NCBI GenBank assembly: GCA_964479665.1
Contig: CAYZNN010000010.1
Location: 1-64,000, forward strand
From: UBA2287 sp964479665
Lineage (GTDB): Bacteria; Bacteroidota; Bacteroidia; Bacteroidales; Tenuifilaceae
Direction: 5' to 3'
Length of the DNA: 64,000 nucleotides
The notes below the pieces were generated by a model. It did no database searches, was not told the DNA's origin, and saw only the letters and a program-made list of their open reading frames with translations. Positions 16,539-24,334 of this stretch are shown piece after piece (position 1 is the first letter of the stretch; the number at the start of each line of letters is the position of its first letter). A program made the position numbers and the translations under genes.

Positions 16539-18215
16539 ATGGTTTCCATTAGGTTTATTACTGTTTTGCTACTTACTGTAGCCCATGTTAGTCTGTTTTC
16601 CCAGGCAAAATGGGCCCTGGTATCATTTTCCGACAATCAGAAAAAATTAAAATGCCCATTAACTGCAATCGATTCAATTTCTGTTACGAGTTCCCTTGAA
16701 AGTTGCATAAGGCAACTTCATGCAAAGGGCTATATTGCTGCTCGAGTCGACTCGATTGTATTTAGTACGTATTCAAAATCTGCATTTGCCACACAGGGGC
16801 CCAAATACTACTGGCGAATTTCAGATACACTAAATTGTCAAAGCAAAATTTTCAGACGGTTTAACCATCTCAATGGAAAGCCCGTTTCGCCCATGCAGTT
16901 GGAAACAATTTCAAAGCATCTTATTTCAGAGCTTGAGAATACTGGTTTCCCATTTGCCAAAGTAATTACCAAATCCAATCGTATCGACTCAGCAATCGTA
17001 CACATTGTTCCAATTGTAGAATTGGGACCCAAAGTAAAATGGGATAGTATTTATATTAAGGGTAAAGTAGAATTAAGCCAGCGTTTTATGAGTCGTTATC
17101 TCAATTTTTCGAGCCAAGCACCATTTTCATACACCTATTTTCAATCAATAAATAAACGTCTAAGAGGATTACCTTTTGTATTACCAATCCGAAGCCCCGA
17201 ACTAGAGTTTCTTCCCAATAAAGCCAATATTTATGTTTACCTAACTAATGCTAAGGCAAGCCGTTTCTCCGGTTTAATAGGGATGAATTCTAAAGGTGAT
17301 TCGTGGACTGATGTTCAGCTAACAGGCGATGTTAATCTATTGCTTCGCAATGCTTTTTCGTATGGAGAGGAGTTCAGTTTGCGATGGAACGCGCCAGGCG
17401 AGGGTTCGCAGCGGCTTTATGTTTCAGGGGTTTGGCCTTACATTGGCGGAAGTAGTTTTGCTATCGATACAGAACTTAAAATGTTTAAGCAGGATACTTC
17501 TTTCATCACATTTAATCCTCGTTTTGCCTTGAAATTTCATAGTAGGAATTGGCTGATAGGTTTAGGCGTTAATTTAAAAATTTCGAACCAAACGAGCAAT
17601 CAGAATCTTTCTAACATTAATAACTACAAGTTGGTTCTATACCAAGTTTCTGTAAAGAATTATCTGCACTCCCTAACCATACTTCCACAAACAGGTTTTT
17701 TTGTTGATGCTAATGTTGGTATTGGTACACAAAAAGCAACCGTGCTAAGCAATATGCTTCAATATCAAGGAGAAATTTCATTAGTTCAACCAGTATACGC
17801 CGACTTACTTCTAATAAAAATTGCCAACACAACGGAGGGTATTGCAAAATGGGTTGAATCAGATGCTTCAACATATTTTTCGAACAACGAGCTGTTTCGC
17901 ATTGGAGGAAGCAAGACCCTACGAGGATTTAATCAGGAAAGCATTTTAACAAAACAATTCTCAATTGGAACTATTGAAATGCATTTACTGGTTAAGCAAT
18001 TGGCCTCAATATATGGGTTTGTCGACTATGGCTGGGTTTCTACTTATACTCCCAATCGTTTTTACTACGAAAAGCCAATTGGGTTAGGAGTTGGTGTAAT
18101 TCTAAATTTGGGCGAGGGGATAATAAATTTGTCGTATGCACTTGGTAAGGGTTTTGGTGAAAATTTCGAATTCAATAATGCAAAAGTTCATATAGGCTAT
18201 GCCATTTCTTTTTAG
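16539..18215 (+). CDS. Omp85/BamA-TamA family outer membrane protein
   Basis: 558 residues with a signal peptide (about 1-21, ending SLFSQA). An N-terminal region of about 25-190 has POTRA-like features (SCIRQLHAKGYIAARVDSI, ISELENTGFPFAKV). The rest, from about 235, alternates as a beta-barrel. Near the C-terminus the motif FRIGGSKTLRGFNQES contains the conserved RGF of Omp85 loop 6, followed by a last strand ending AISF. Members insert or translocate proteins at the outer membrane; this one is shorter than BamA and closer to TamA or ShlB-like forms. No substrate gene is adjacent, so its client is unknown. Confidence 0.82.
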   Translation: MVSIRFITVLLLTVAHVSLFSQAKWALVSFSDNQKKLKCPLTAIDSISVTSSLESCIRQLHAKGYIAARVDSIVFSTYSKSAFATQGPKYYWRISDTLNCQSKIFRRFNHLNGKPVSPMQLETISKHLISELENTGFPFAKVITKSNRIDSAIVHIVPIVELGPKVKWDSIYIKGKVELSQRFMSRYLNFSSQAPFSYTYFQSINKRLRGLPFVLPIRSPELEFLPNKANIYVYLTNAKASRFSGLIGMNSKGDSWTDVQLTGDVNLLLRNAFSYGEEFSLRWNAPGEGSQRLYVSGVWPYIGGSSFAIDTELKMFKQDTSFITFNPRFALKFHSRNWLIGLGVNLKISNQTSNQNLSNINNYKLVLYQVSVKNYLHSLTILPQTGFFVDANVGIGTQKATVLSNMLQYQGEISLVQPVYADLLLIKIANTTEGIAKWVESDASTYFSNNELFRIGGSKTLRGFNQESILTKQFSIGTIEMHLLVKQLASIYGFVDYGWVSTYTPNRFYYEKPIGLGVGVILNLGEGIINLSYALGKGFGENFEFNNAKVHIGYAISF

Positions 18216-18285
18216 GCGAAAAGTACAGTTAATAATGGTTTTATTCTTCAACTTAAACCAGCCAAGTAAAAAAAAATAACAATAT

Positions 18286-18317
18286 TTTGGAAATAGAAAG
18301 GAATAAGTATAATTTTG
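18286..18317 (+). promoter_or_regulatory. Promoter of rpsU
   Basis: TTTG (18286-18289), 20-nt spacer, TAATTTTG (18310-18317). This is an exact match to the Bacteroidota consensus, 23 nt before the rpsU start. It also shows that an in-frame upstream start at 18287 cannot be used. Confidence 0.85.
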
Positions 18318-18340
18318 CAGCTCATTTAAAAATTGTGAAC

Positions 18341-18532
18341 ATGATCATAGTACCATTAAAAGAAGGCGAGAACATTGAAAGAGCGCTAAAAAAATTCAAG
18401 CGCAAATTTGAAAAAACTGGCACAATGAGGGAACTCCGTGCTCGTCAGGCCTTTGTTAAACCTTCAGTTAGAAGACGCGAAGAAGTTAAGAAGGCTATTT
18501 ACATTCAGAACCTACAGCAAAAGGAAGAGTAA
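18341..18532 (+). CDS. rpsU: Small ribosomal subunit protein bS21
   Basis: 63 residues, MIIVPLKEGENIERALKKF at the N-terminus and a basic middle (RELRARQAF, RRREEVKK). This is the full normal bS21 length for Bacteroidota. bS21 sits on the 30S platform near the anti-Shine-Dalgarno region of 16S rRNA and helps initiation. The start at 18341 is chosen over an upstream in-frame codon because the latter lies inside the promoter. The gene has its own promoter and terminator, so it is monocistronic. Confidence 0.96.
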   Translation: MIIVPLKEGENIERALKKFKRKFEKTGTMRELRARQAFVKPSVRRREEVKKAIYIQNLQQKEE

Positions 18533-18547
18533 CTTTCTTCTGGATGC

Positions 18548-18573
18548 ATCAGGCAAAAATGCCTGATTTTTTT
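18548..18573 (+). terminator. Intrinsic terminator after rpsU
   Basis: ATCAGGCA (18548-18555), AAAA loop, TGCCTGAT (18560-18567), then a T-run to 18573. Confidence 0.92.
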
Positions 18574-18613
18574 GGAATTTTTCCCAAAAAATGTTATTTT
18601 GCATCCAAAGAAT

Positions 18614-19495
18614 ATGCTTGCCAACTTCCTTAAATATCTTACAATAGAAAAAAATTATTCTGCTCAAACCGTTCGCTCCTATGGCGACGATTTGAAGCAG
18701 TTTTTTTCATACTGTCAGGTGAACCCCGACAGCACCAATGATTTACAAATACCCCCACGTACTATACGGGCATGGTTATCGCATTTGCTCGAAACCAATT
18801 GCACCCCTCGAACTGTAAATCGTAAACTTTCATCTCTCCGAAAGTTTTATTGGTATCTCAGGGTTCAGGGCGTAATCGATAAGAATCCGCTGAATAAAGT
18901 GGTGGCACCCCAAACATCAAAAAGGCTTCCGGAGTTTCTAAAGCCAACAGAAACCGACCAACTTCTCGATGGTAACTACTTTTCCAACGATTTCTGGGGC
19001 CTCCGCGACTTGTTAGTAGTTGCCGCTTTTTATTTTACGGGAATTCGGGTATCAGAACTTGTTAATTTAACCATTGCCAACATCGATACTGGCAATTCAG
19101 TACTCAAGGTATTGGGGAAGGGCTCAAAGGAACGCCTAGTACCAATTCACGCTGAACTAAAAGCGTTGATTGAAGATTATTTAAACCAACGTTCATTGTT
19201 TCCCGAATTAAACCACTCACCCTATTTAATTGTAAGCAATAGTGGCAACCAAACTTACCCACAGTTGTTATATCGAATAGTCAAAAGGTATGTAGCCATG
19301 GTAAGTACAATCGATACAAAGAGTCCTCACGTTTTACGGCATACCTTTGCAACCCAACTCTTAAACAAAGGAGCTGATATTAACGCAATTAAAGAGCTCC
19401 TGGGCCATGCTAATTTGTCGGCCACTCAAATTTACACCCATACAAGTTTCGAAAAACTTAAAAAAACATATGCCCAGGCGCATCCTAGGGCATAA
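18614..19495 (+). CDS. xerC: Tyrosine recombinase, XerC/XerD type
   Basis: 293 residues from the ATG at 18614 (MLANFLKYLTIEKNYS); an in-frame ATG at 18572 lies in the rpsU terminator and is rejected. The N-terminal SAM-like DNA-binding domain covers about 1-90 and the catalytic domain about 105-285. Active-site residues are visible: R145 (TGIRVSEL), a lysine in GKGSKERLVP, H239 and R242 (HVLRHTFA), H265 (LLGHANLS) and nucleophile Y274 (QIYTH). Xer recombinases resolve chromosome dimers at dif. XerC and XerD cannot be separated from sequence alone. Its position beside rpsU and hpf, not beside phage genes, argues for a housekeeping role. Confidence 0.92.
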   Translation: MLANFLKYLTIEKNYSAQTVRSYGDDLKQFFSYCQVNPDSTNDLQIPPRTIRAWLSHLLETNCTPRTVNRKLSSLRKFYWYLRVQGVIDKNPLNKVVAPQTSKRLPEFLKPTETDQLLDGNYFSNDFWGLRDLLVVAAFYFTGIRVSELVNLTIANIDTGNSVLKVLGKGSKERLVPIHAELKALIEDYLNQRSLFPELNHSPYLIVSNSGNQTYPQLLYRIVKRYVAMVSTIDTKSPHVLRHTFATQLLNKGADINAIKELLGHANLSATQIYTHTSFEKLKKTYAQAHPRA

Positions 19496-19523
19496 TATCT
19501 ATATATTAACTAATCCAACAAAC

Positions 19524-19530
19524 AAGGAGG
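19524..19530 (+). promoter_or_regulatory. Strong Shine-Dalgarno sequence of hpf
   Basis: AAGGAGG ends 8 nt before the ATG at 19539. Strong SD sequences are uncommon in Bacteroidota and this one fixes the start of hpf against the longer upstream reading frame. Confidence 0.85.
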
Positions 19531-19538
19531 ATACTATT

Positions 19539-19838
19539 ATGAACGTAAAAATTCAGTCAATTAAATTCGATGCTGATCAGAAGCTAATTGATTACATCAA
19601 TTCGAAATTGAGTAAAGTGAACAAGTTTTTTGATGGAATTATTGGTGCAGAAGTGTTTTTGAAGTTACTCAACACCTCCGAAGCAGACAATAAGGTGGTT
19701 GAAGTAAAGTTGTTAATTCCGGGTAACGATTTGTTTGTTGAGCGCAAGTCGAAGCGGTTCGAAGAAGCCCTAGATGAGTGCGTAGAAGTGCTGAAGCGAC
19801 AGATTAATAGACAAAAAGAAAAAATGAGAGGCGCATAG
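19539..19838 (+). CDS. hpf: Ribosome hibernation-promoting factor, HPF/YfiA family
   Basis: 99 residues (MNVKIQSIKFDADQKLIDYI...). Short HPF/RaiA proteins bind the 30S decoding region and idle ribosomes in stationary phase. The fold signature is present: a central acidic and hydrophobic part (EVKLLIPGNDLFVERKSKRF) followed by a helix ALDECVEVLKRQINRQKEK. There is no C-terminal dimerisation domain, so this is the short form. It follows xer by 43 nt and may be co-transcribed with it. The start is set by a strong SD. Confidence 0.93.
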   Translation: MNVKIQSIKFDADQKLIDYINSKLSKVNKFFDGIIGAEVFLKLLNTSEADNKVVEVKLLIPGNDLFVERKSKRFEEALDECVEVLKRQINRQKEKMRGA

Positions 19839-19840
19839 AT

Positions 19841-19918
19841 GCCCTTTGCTATAGTCTTCCCCCTCTACATACCTAATGTTTAATGCATAAAAGGGCAATA
19901 AGTAGAGGGGGATTATTT
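19841..19918 (+). terminator. Terminator-like hairpin with a possible pseudoknot after hpf
   Basis: CCCCCTCTAC (19859-19868) pairs perfectly with GTAGAGGGGG (19902-19911), followed by an A/T-rich run with ATTTTTT. The 33-nt loop contains AAAGGGC (19890-19896), which is complementary to GCCCTTT at 19841-19847, outside the stem. That gives the interleaved order of an H-type pseudoknot, or two alternative hairpins. Confidence 0.65.
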
Positions 19919-19940
19919 TTTCGAAAAAAAAGTATATTTT

Positions 19941-19972
19941 TTTGGTGAGTAAATAAAATATGTATACATTTG
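19941..19972 (+). promoter_or_regulatory. Promoter of the tRNA-tuf operon
   Basis: TTTG (19941-19944), 20-nt spacer, TACATTTG (19965-19972). This is an exact consensus match located 55 nt before the first tRNA. Confidence 0.85.
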
Positions 19973-20027
19973 CCATCCGATTTCAGAAGGCATTTTTAGC
20001 CCAAACAATCGAAGTTCTAGCACATAC

Positions 20028-20101
20028 GCCGATGTAGCTCAGTTGGCCAGAGCAGCTGATTTGTAATCAGCTGGTCGGGGGTTCGAATCCCTCCATCGGC
20101 T
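20028..20101 (+). tRNA. tRNA-Thr (anticodon TGT)
   Basis: Acceptor GCCGATG/CATCGGC, anticodon loop TTTGTAA with anticodon TGT flanked by CTGAT/ATCAG, T-arm with GGTTCGAATCC. CCA is not encoded. First of four tRNAs ahead of tuf. Confidence 0.96.
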
Positions 20102-20131
20102 CCGTTCTTTTTTTATTGAAATGCTTGTTAT

Positions 20132-20214
20132 GGGGAGATACCAAAGTGGCCAACTGGGGCAGACTGTAAATCTGCTGGCGCACGCCTTCGTAGGTTCGAA
20201 TCCTGCTCTCCCCA
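20132..20214 (+). tRNA. tRNA-Tyr (anticodon GTA)
   Basis: Acceptor GGGGAGA/TCTCCCC, anticodon loop CTGTAAA with GTA, and a long class II variable arm (GCGCACGCCTTCGTA region), as expected for tRNA-Tyr. Discriminator A. Confidence 0.96.
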
Positions 20215-20252
20215 CAAAGCGTGACATGCAAATTTTTGTCAACATTTTTTAA

Positions 20253-20325
20253 GCGGGAGTAGCTCAGTCGGTAGAGCATCAGCCTTCCAAGCTGAGGGTC
20301 GCGGGTTCGAGTCTCGTCTCCCGCT
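20253..20325 (+). tRNA. tRNA-Gly (anticodon TCC)
   Basis: Acceptor GCGGGAG/CTCCCGC, anticodon loop CTTCCAA with TCC between TCAGC and GCTGA, T-arm GGGTTCGAGTC. Discriminator T. Confidence 0.96.
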
Positions 20326-20335
20326 CAATTAACAA

Positions 20336-20407
<72 letters not shown>

Positions 20408-20457
20408 CTAATTTTTCTGGACAATCAAATTTTATAATAATTTAAACAACTGGAGTT

Positions 20458-21645
20458 ATGGCAAAAGAAAAATTTGATAGGTCGAAACCTCACGTTAATA
20501 TCGGTACCATTGGTCACGTTGACCATGGTAAAACCACTCTTACTGCAGCTATTACTAAGGTACTAGCCGAGAAGGGTCTCTCCGAGTTCCGTTCCTTCGA
20601 CTCTATCGACAATGCACCCGAAGAAAAGGAAAGGGGTATCACTATCAACACTGCCCACGTTGAGTACCAAACAGCAAACCGTCACTATGCACACGTAGAC
20701 TGCCCAGGTCACGCTGACTACGTTAAGAACATGGTTACGGGTGCCGCTCAAATGGACGGTGCTATCATCGTTGTAGCTGCTACTGATGGTCCTATGCCTC
20801 AAACCCGCGAGCACATCCTACTTGCTCGTCAGGTAAACGTACCTAAACTTGTTGTATTCCTTAACAAATGCGACATGGTTCAGGACGAGGAAATGCTGGA
20901 ACTGGTTGAAATGGAGGTTCGCGAACTTCTATCGTTCTACCAATTCGATGGCGACAATGCACCTGTTATTCGTGGTTCTGCTCTTGGCGGACTAAACGGA
21001 GAGCCAGAGTGGGTTGAAAAAATTATGGAACTGATGAATGCAGTTGATACCTACATTCCAATCCCTCCTCGCGACAACGAAAAACCATTCCTACTTCCTG
21101 TTGAGGACGTATTCTCAATTACTGGTCGTGGTACTGTTGCAACTGGTAGAATTGAAACAGGTGTTGTGAACACAGGCGATGAACTCGAAATTATTGGTTT
21201 AGGAGCTGAGAAACGCAAAACCGTTTGTACTGGTGTTGAAATGTTCCGTAAAATTCTTGACCGTGGAGAAGCTGGCGATAACGTTGGTCTACTTCTTCGT
21301 GGCGTTGATAAGAAAGAAATTAGACGTGGACAAGTACTTGCTAAACCAGGTTCTATTAAACCAGGTACAGTATTCAAAGCAGAGATTTACGTGCTGAAGA
21401 AAGAAGAAGGTGGACGTCATACGCCGTTCCACAATAACTACCGTCCTCAGTTCTATCTTCGCACCCTCGACGTAACTGGCGAAATCCAACTACCCGAAGG
21501 TGTTGAGATGGTAATGCCTGGCGATAACGTAACCATTACGGTTAAACTTATCTATCCAGTAGCCATTAACCAGAATCTCCGTTTCGCTATCCGTGAAGGT
21601 GGTAGAACGGTAGGTGCCGGACAGGTTATTGAAATTGTTGAATAG
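20458..21645 (+). CDS. tuf: Elongation factor Tu
   Basis: 395 residues, full length. EF-Tu GTPase brings aminoacyl-tRNA to the ribosome. G1 GHVDHGKTTL (about 19-28), the switch I segment ERGITIN, G3 DCPGHADYV, G4 NKCD and G5 SAL are all intact. Domains 2 and 3 follow (GTVATGRIETG, GEIQLPEGVEMVMPGDN). Located after four tRNA genes from a shared consensus promoter and followed by tRNA-Trp, secE and nusG, the conserved Bacteroidota order. The codon use is strongly biased, as expected for a highly expressed gene. Confidence 0.98.
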   Translation: MAKEKFDRSKPHVNIGTIGHVDHGKTTLTAAITKVLAEKGLSEFRSFDSIDNAPEEKERGITINTAHVEYQTANRHYAHVDCPGHADYVKNMVTGAAQMDGAIIVVAATDGPMPQTREHILLARQVNVPKLVVFLNKCDMVQDEEMLELVEMEVRELLSFYQFDGDNAPVIRGSALGGLNGEPEWVEKIMELMNAVDTYIPIPPRDNEKPFLLPVEDVFSITGRGTVATGRIETGVVNTGDELEIIGLGAEKRKTVCTGVEMFRKILDRGEAGDNVGLLLRGVDKKEIRRGQVLAKPGSIKPGTVFKAEIYVLKKEEGGRHTPFHNNYRPQFYLRTLDVTGEIQLPEGVEMVMPGDNVTITVKLIYPVAINQNLRFAIREGGRTVGAGQVIEIVE

Positions 21646-21661
21646 TAACAATGAAAAAAAT

Positions 21662-21700
21662 AAAGGAATTCGCTCACCATTATAGGTGAGCAATTCCTTT
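21662..21700 (+). terminator. Long hairpin between tuf and tRNA-Trp
   Basis: AAAGGAATT-C-GCTCACC (21662-21678), ATTATA loop, GGTGAGC-AATTCCTTT (21685-21700): 16 bp with one bulged C. It lacks a T-run beyond the stem. It may reduce read-through after tuf or serve as an RNase processing site that frees tRNA-Trp. Confidence 0.65.
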
Positions 21701-21704
21701 GAAC

Positions 21705-21777
21705 ACGGGTGTAGCTCAGTTGGTAGAGCATCGGTCTCCAAAACCGAGTGTCGGGCGTTCGAGTCGCTCCTCCCGTG
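21705..21777 (+). tRNA. tRNA-Trp (anticodon CCA)
   Basis: Acceptor ACGGGTG/CTCCCGT with one T-T mismatch, anticodon loop CTCCAAA with CCA between TCGGT and ACCGA, T-arm GGGCG-TTCGAGT-CGCTC, discriminator G as in E. coli tRNA-Trp. It lies just before secE, the usual place in Bacteroidota. Confidence 0.93.
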
Positions 21778-21797
21778 CAACAATCCAGAATGAATTT

Positions 21798-21986
21798 ATG
21801 AGACTTAAATTATACCTTCAGGAAGTTTACACGGAACTTGTTTACAAAGTTTCGTGGCCAACGTGGAAAGAACTTCAATCGAGCGCATTAATTGTTATGA
21901 TAGCTTCCCTATTGATTGCGCTAGTAGTTTTCTTCATGGATTTCTCCTTCAGAAACATTATGGAACAAATCTACAAACTGTTTTAA
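21798..21986 (+). CDS. secE: Preprotein translocase subunit SecE
   Basis: 62 residues from the ATG at 21798 (MRLKLYLQEVYTELVYKVSW); the longer upstream frame runs through tRNA-Trp and is rejected. SecE clamps SecY in the SecYEG channel of the inner membrane. The cytoplasmic amphipathic helix with KVSWPTWKEL (about 17-26) and one membrane helix (about 29-50) are the conserved minimal SecE form. It is 20 nt after tRNA-Trp and 26 nt before nusG. Confidence 0.95.
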   Translation: MRLKLYLQEVYTELVYKVSWPTWKELQSSALIVMIASLLIALVVFFMDFSFRNIMEQIYKLF

Positions 21987-22012
21987 TACATCCATTTACG
22001 CAAGCAACACAC

Positions 22013-22561
22013 ATGGAAGAGAACGCAAAAAAATGGTATGTAGTTCGTGCCATTGCCGGGAAGGAAAAAAAGGTAAAGGAATACATTGAGAACGAGATAA
22101 ATCGCCTTAAGGCTAACGATCTTGTAACCCAGGTACTAATACCAACCGAAAAGGTTTACCAAATTCGTAATGGAAAAAAGGTAAGCAAAGAACGGATTTT
22201 TTACCCTGGATACGTTCTTATTGAAGCAGTTCTTGTAGGTGAAATTCCTCATGTAATAAAGGATATTCCTAATGTAATAGGTTTTCTTGGCGATCCTAAA
22301 ACAAATGAACCCATACCCTTAAGGCAATCAGAAGTGAATCGAATTTTGGGTAAAGTTGATGAATTGGCGGTGAGCGAAGAGGAACTGAATGTACCCTTTT
22401 TCGTAGGTGAAACGGTTAAAGTTATCGATGGTCCGTTTAACTCATTTTCCGGAGTAATAGAAGAAGTAAACGAAGAAAAAAAGAAGCTGAAGGTTATGGT
22501 CAAAATTTTTGGCCGAAAAACCCCGTTGGAACTCAGCTTTATGCAAGTTGAAAAAGAGTAG
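22013..22561 (+). CDS. nusG: Transcription termination/antitermination protein NusG
   Basis: 182 residues from the ATG at 22013 (MEENAKKWYVVRAIAGKEKK). A longer upstream in-frame start overlaps secE and is not supported. The NGN domain (about 1-120) includes WYVVRAIAGKE and FYPGYVLIEAVL. The C-terminal KOW domain has FFVGETVKVIDGPFNSFSG near 124-142. NusG binds RNA polymerase and couples it to the ribosome or Rho. It precedes the rplKAJL-rpoBC genes, as is general in bacteria. Confidence 0.96.
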   Translation: MEENAKKWYVVRAIAGKEKKVKEYIENEINRLKANDLVTQVLIPTEKVYQIRNGKKVSKERIFYPGYVLIEAVLVGEIPHVIKDIPNVIGFLGDPKTNEPIPLRQSEVNRILGKVDELAVSEEELNVPFFVGETVKVIDGPFNSFSGVIEEVNEEKKKLKVMVKIFGRKTPLELSFMQVEKE

Positions 22562-22583
22562 AAACCGTTAAGAGCTAACCATT

Positions 22584-23024
22584 ATGGCTAAAGAAGTTGC
22601 CGGATTAATTAAGTTACAAATAAAAGGCGGTGCAGCAAATCCTTCACCCCCAGTTGGTCCCGCACTCGGCTCGAAAGGGGTAAACATCATGGAGTTCTGC
22701 AAGCAGTTTAATAGCAGAACCCAGGGCCAGGCCGGAAAAGTCCTACCTGTAATTATAACCGTGTATTCCGATAAGTCGTTCGACTTTATTGTGAAGACCC
22801 CCCCAGTTGCCGTTCAGTTGCTTGAAGTAAGCAAGCAAAAAAGCGGTTCTGCCGAGCCCAATCGAAAGAAAGTGGCTTCGGTTACTTGGGAGCAGGTTAA
22901 AGAAATTGCACTGGATAAAATGCCCGATCTGAATTGTTTTACCTTGGAATCGGCAATGAAAATGGTAGCAGGAACTGCCCGTAGTATGGGTATTTCTGTT
23001 ACAGGAGATTTTCAAGGTAAATAA
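22584..23024 (+). CDS. rplK: Large ribosomal subunit protein uL11
   Basis: 146 residues, close to the standard 141-147. Forms the GTPase-associated centre with 23S rRNA and the bL12 stalk. Conserved IKLQIKGGAANPSPPVGPAL-type N-terminus (about 7-27), TVYSDKSFDF, and the rRNA-binding C-terminal domain with LNCFTLESAMKMVAGTARSM. Starts 22 nt after nusG and lies 21 nt before rplA in one operon. Confidence 0.97.
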   Translation: MAKEVAGLIKLQIKGGAANPSPPVGPALGSKGVNIMEFCKQFNSRTQGQAGKVLPVIITVYSDKSFDFIVKTPPVAVQLLEVSKQKSGSAEPNRKKVASVTWEQVKEIALDKMPDLNCFTLESAMKMVAGTARSMGISVTGDFQGK

Positions 23025-23045
23025 CTTTTAACCTCTTTTACCGAG

Positions 23046-23747
23046 ATGACAAAACTAACCAAGAATCAGAAACTTGCGTTGACAAAGATTGAGCCCGGAA
23101 AGCAATATAAGCTTACCGAAGCGGCGCGATTGGTAAAGGAAATCACCTTCACAAAGTTCGATGCTTCAGTTGACATCGACATTCGTTTAGGTGTTGACCC
23201 CCGCAAAGCTAACCAAATGGTTCGCGGCGTGGTAACCCTTCCCCACGGAACAGGTAAAACTGTTCGCGTCCTTGTGCTCTGCACCCCCGATAAAGAGGAG
23301 GCTGCACGTGCTGCAGGTGCCGACCATGTTGGTCTCGATGATTATATCGAGAAAATAAAAGGCGGATGGACTGATGTAGATGTAATTATAACCATGCCCT
23401 CTGTAATGGCCAAAATAGGCGCCCTAGGTCGCATTTTGGGTCCCAGAGGACTTATGCCAAACCCCAAAAGCGGAACTGTCACCATGGATGTTGACAAAGC
23501 CGTAAATGAGGTTAAGCAAGGTAAAATTGACTTCAAGGTAGATAAGTTCGGAATTGTTCACACATCGATTGGCAAGGTTTCGTTCGAACCCCAAAAGTTG
23601 CTCGAGAATGCTCAAGAATTTATCCAAACCATTGTGAAGTTAAAACCTACTGCGGCAAAAGGTACATATATTAAAAGCATCTACCTTTCCAGTACCATGA
23701 GCCCTGGTCTGGCTATCGATCCCAAGTCAGTTTCCGAGTCGAATTAA
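23046..23747 (+). CDS. rplA: Large ribosomal subunit protein uL1
   Basis: 233 residues, normal length. uL1 forms the mobile L1 stalk that guides deacylated tRNA from the E site. Family segments: IRLGVDPRKANQMVRG, LPHGTGKTVRVLVL and LGRILGPRGLMPNPKSGTV. In many bacteria uL1 represses its own operon by binding the leader mRNA; no such site was resolved here. It sits between rplK and rplJ. Confidence 0.97.
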   Translation: MTKLTKNQKLALTKIEPGKQYKLTEAARLVKEITFTKFDASVDIDIRLGVDPRKANQMVRGVVTLPHGTGKTVRVLVLCTPDKEEAARAAGADHVGLDDYIEKIKGGWTDVDVIITMPSVMAKIGALGRILGPRGLMPNPKSGTVTMDVDKAVNEVKQGKIDFKVDKFGIVHTSIGKVSFEPQKLLENAQEFIQTIVKLKPTAAKGTYIKSIYLSSTMSPGLAIDPKSVSESN

Positions 23748-23768
23748 TAACGCATAGACCCAATTATC

Positions 23769-24287
23769 ATGAGAAGGGAAGATAAAAACGCAATCATTGA
23801 TAGTTTAGCAGAACAAATAGAGCAGTACCCACATTTTTATATTACCGATACATCTAACCTCAATGCTGCTGCTACTAGTAGTTTGCGTAGGAAGTGCTTC
23901 GAAAAGAATATAAAGATGGTTGTGGTAAAGAACACCCTTCTGAAAAAGGCACTTGAAAGAAGTGAAAAAGCAGATTTTTCTCCTCTTTTCGAAAGTCTTA
24001 AAGGGGTTACTTCGGTATTATTTACCGAAAGTGGCAATGTTCCCGCTAAACTAATCAAGGATTTCCGCAGAACAAACGACAGACCCATTTTAAAGGCTGC
24101 CTTTGTTGAAGAATCGTTTTACGTGGGCGACAACCAGATCGATGCGCTCGTTTCTCTGAAAACGAAGAACGAACTTATCGCCGATGTGGTTGCCCTGCTA
24201 CAATCCCCTGCTAAAACTGTTATTTCACAGCTGCAGTCGGGACGTAATATTTTAGCCGGTGTTGTTAAAACACTCGGCGATCGTTAA
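23769..24287 (+). CDS. rplJ: Large ribosomal subunit protein uL10
   Basis: 172 residues. uL10 anchors bL12 dimers to the 50S base. The N-terminal rRNA-binding part (about 1-130, with KMVVVKNTLLKKALER) and the C-terminal helix that carries bL12 (ALLQSPAKTVISQLQSGRNI) are present. It begins 21 nt after rplA, so there is no room for a long L10 leader, unlike in E. coli. Confidence 0.96.
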   Translation: MRREDKNAIIDSLAEQIEQYPHFYITDTSNLNAAATSSLRRKCFEKNIKMVVVKNTLLKKALERSEKADFSPLFESLKGVTSVLFTESGNVPAKLIKDFRRTNDRPILKAAFVEESFYVGDNQIDALVSLKTKNELIADVVALLQSPAKTVISQLQSGRNILAGVVKTLGDR

Positions 24288-24334
24288 GAATAATTTGAAT
24301 TTTCATTGGAATTAATTTTTAAACACTAACTAAA

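Noticed and set aside
18572..18613. Upstream ATG for the Xer recombinase
   Set aside because: It lies in the T-tract of the rpsU terminator and would add 14 residues not typical of XerC/D.
21699..21797. N-terminal extension of SecE
   Set aside because: The extension is tRNA-Trp read as protein; SecE starts at 21798.
23748..23768. uL10 leader (autoregulatory mRNA structure)
   Set aside because: Only 21 nt separate rplA and rplJ, too short for the known L10 leader fold.
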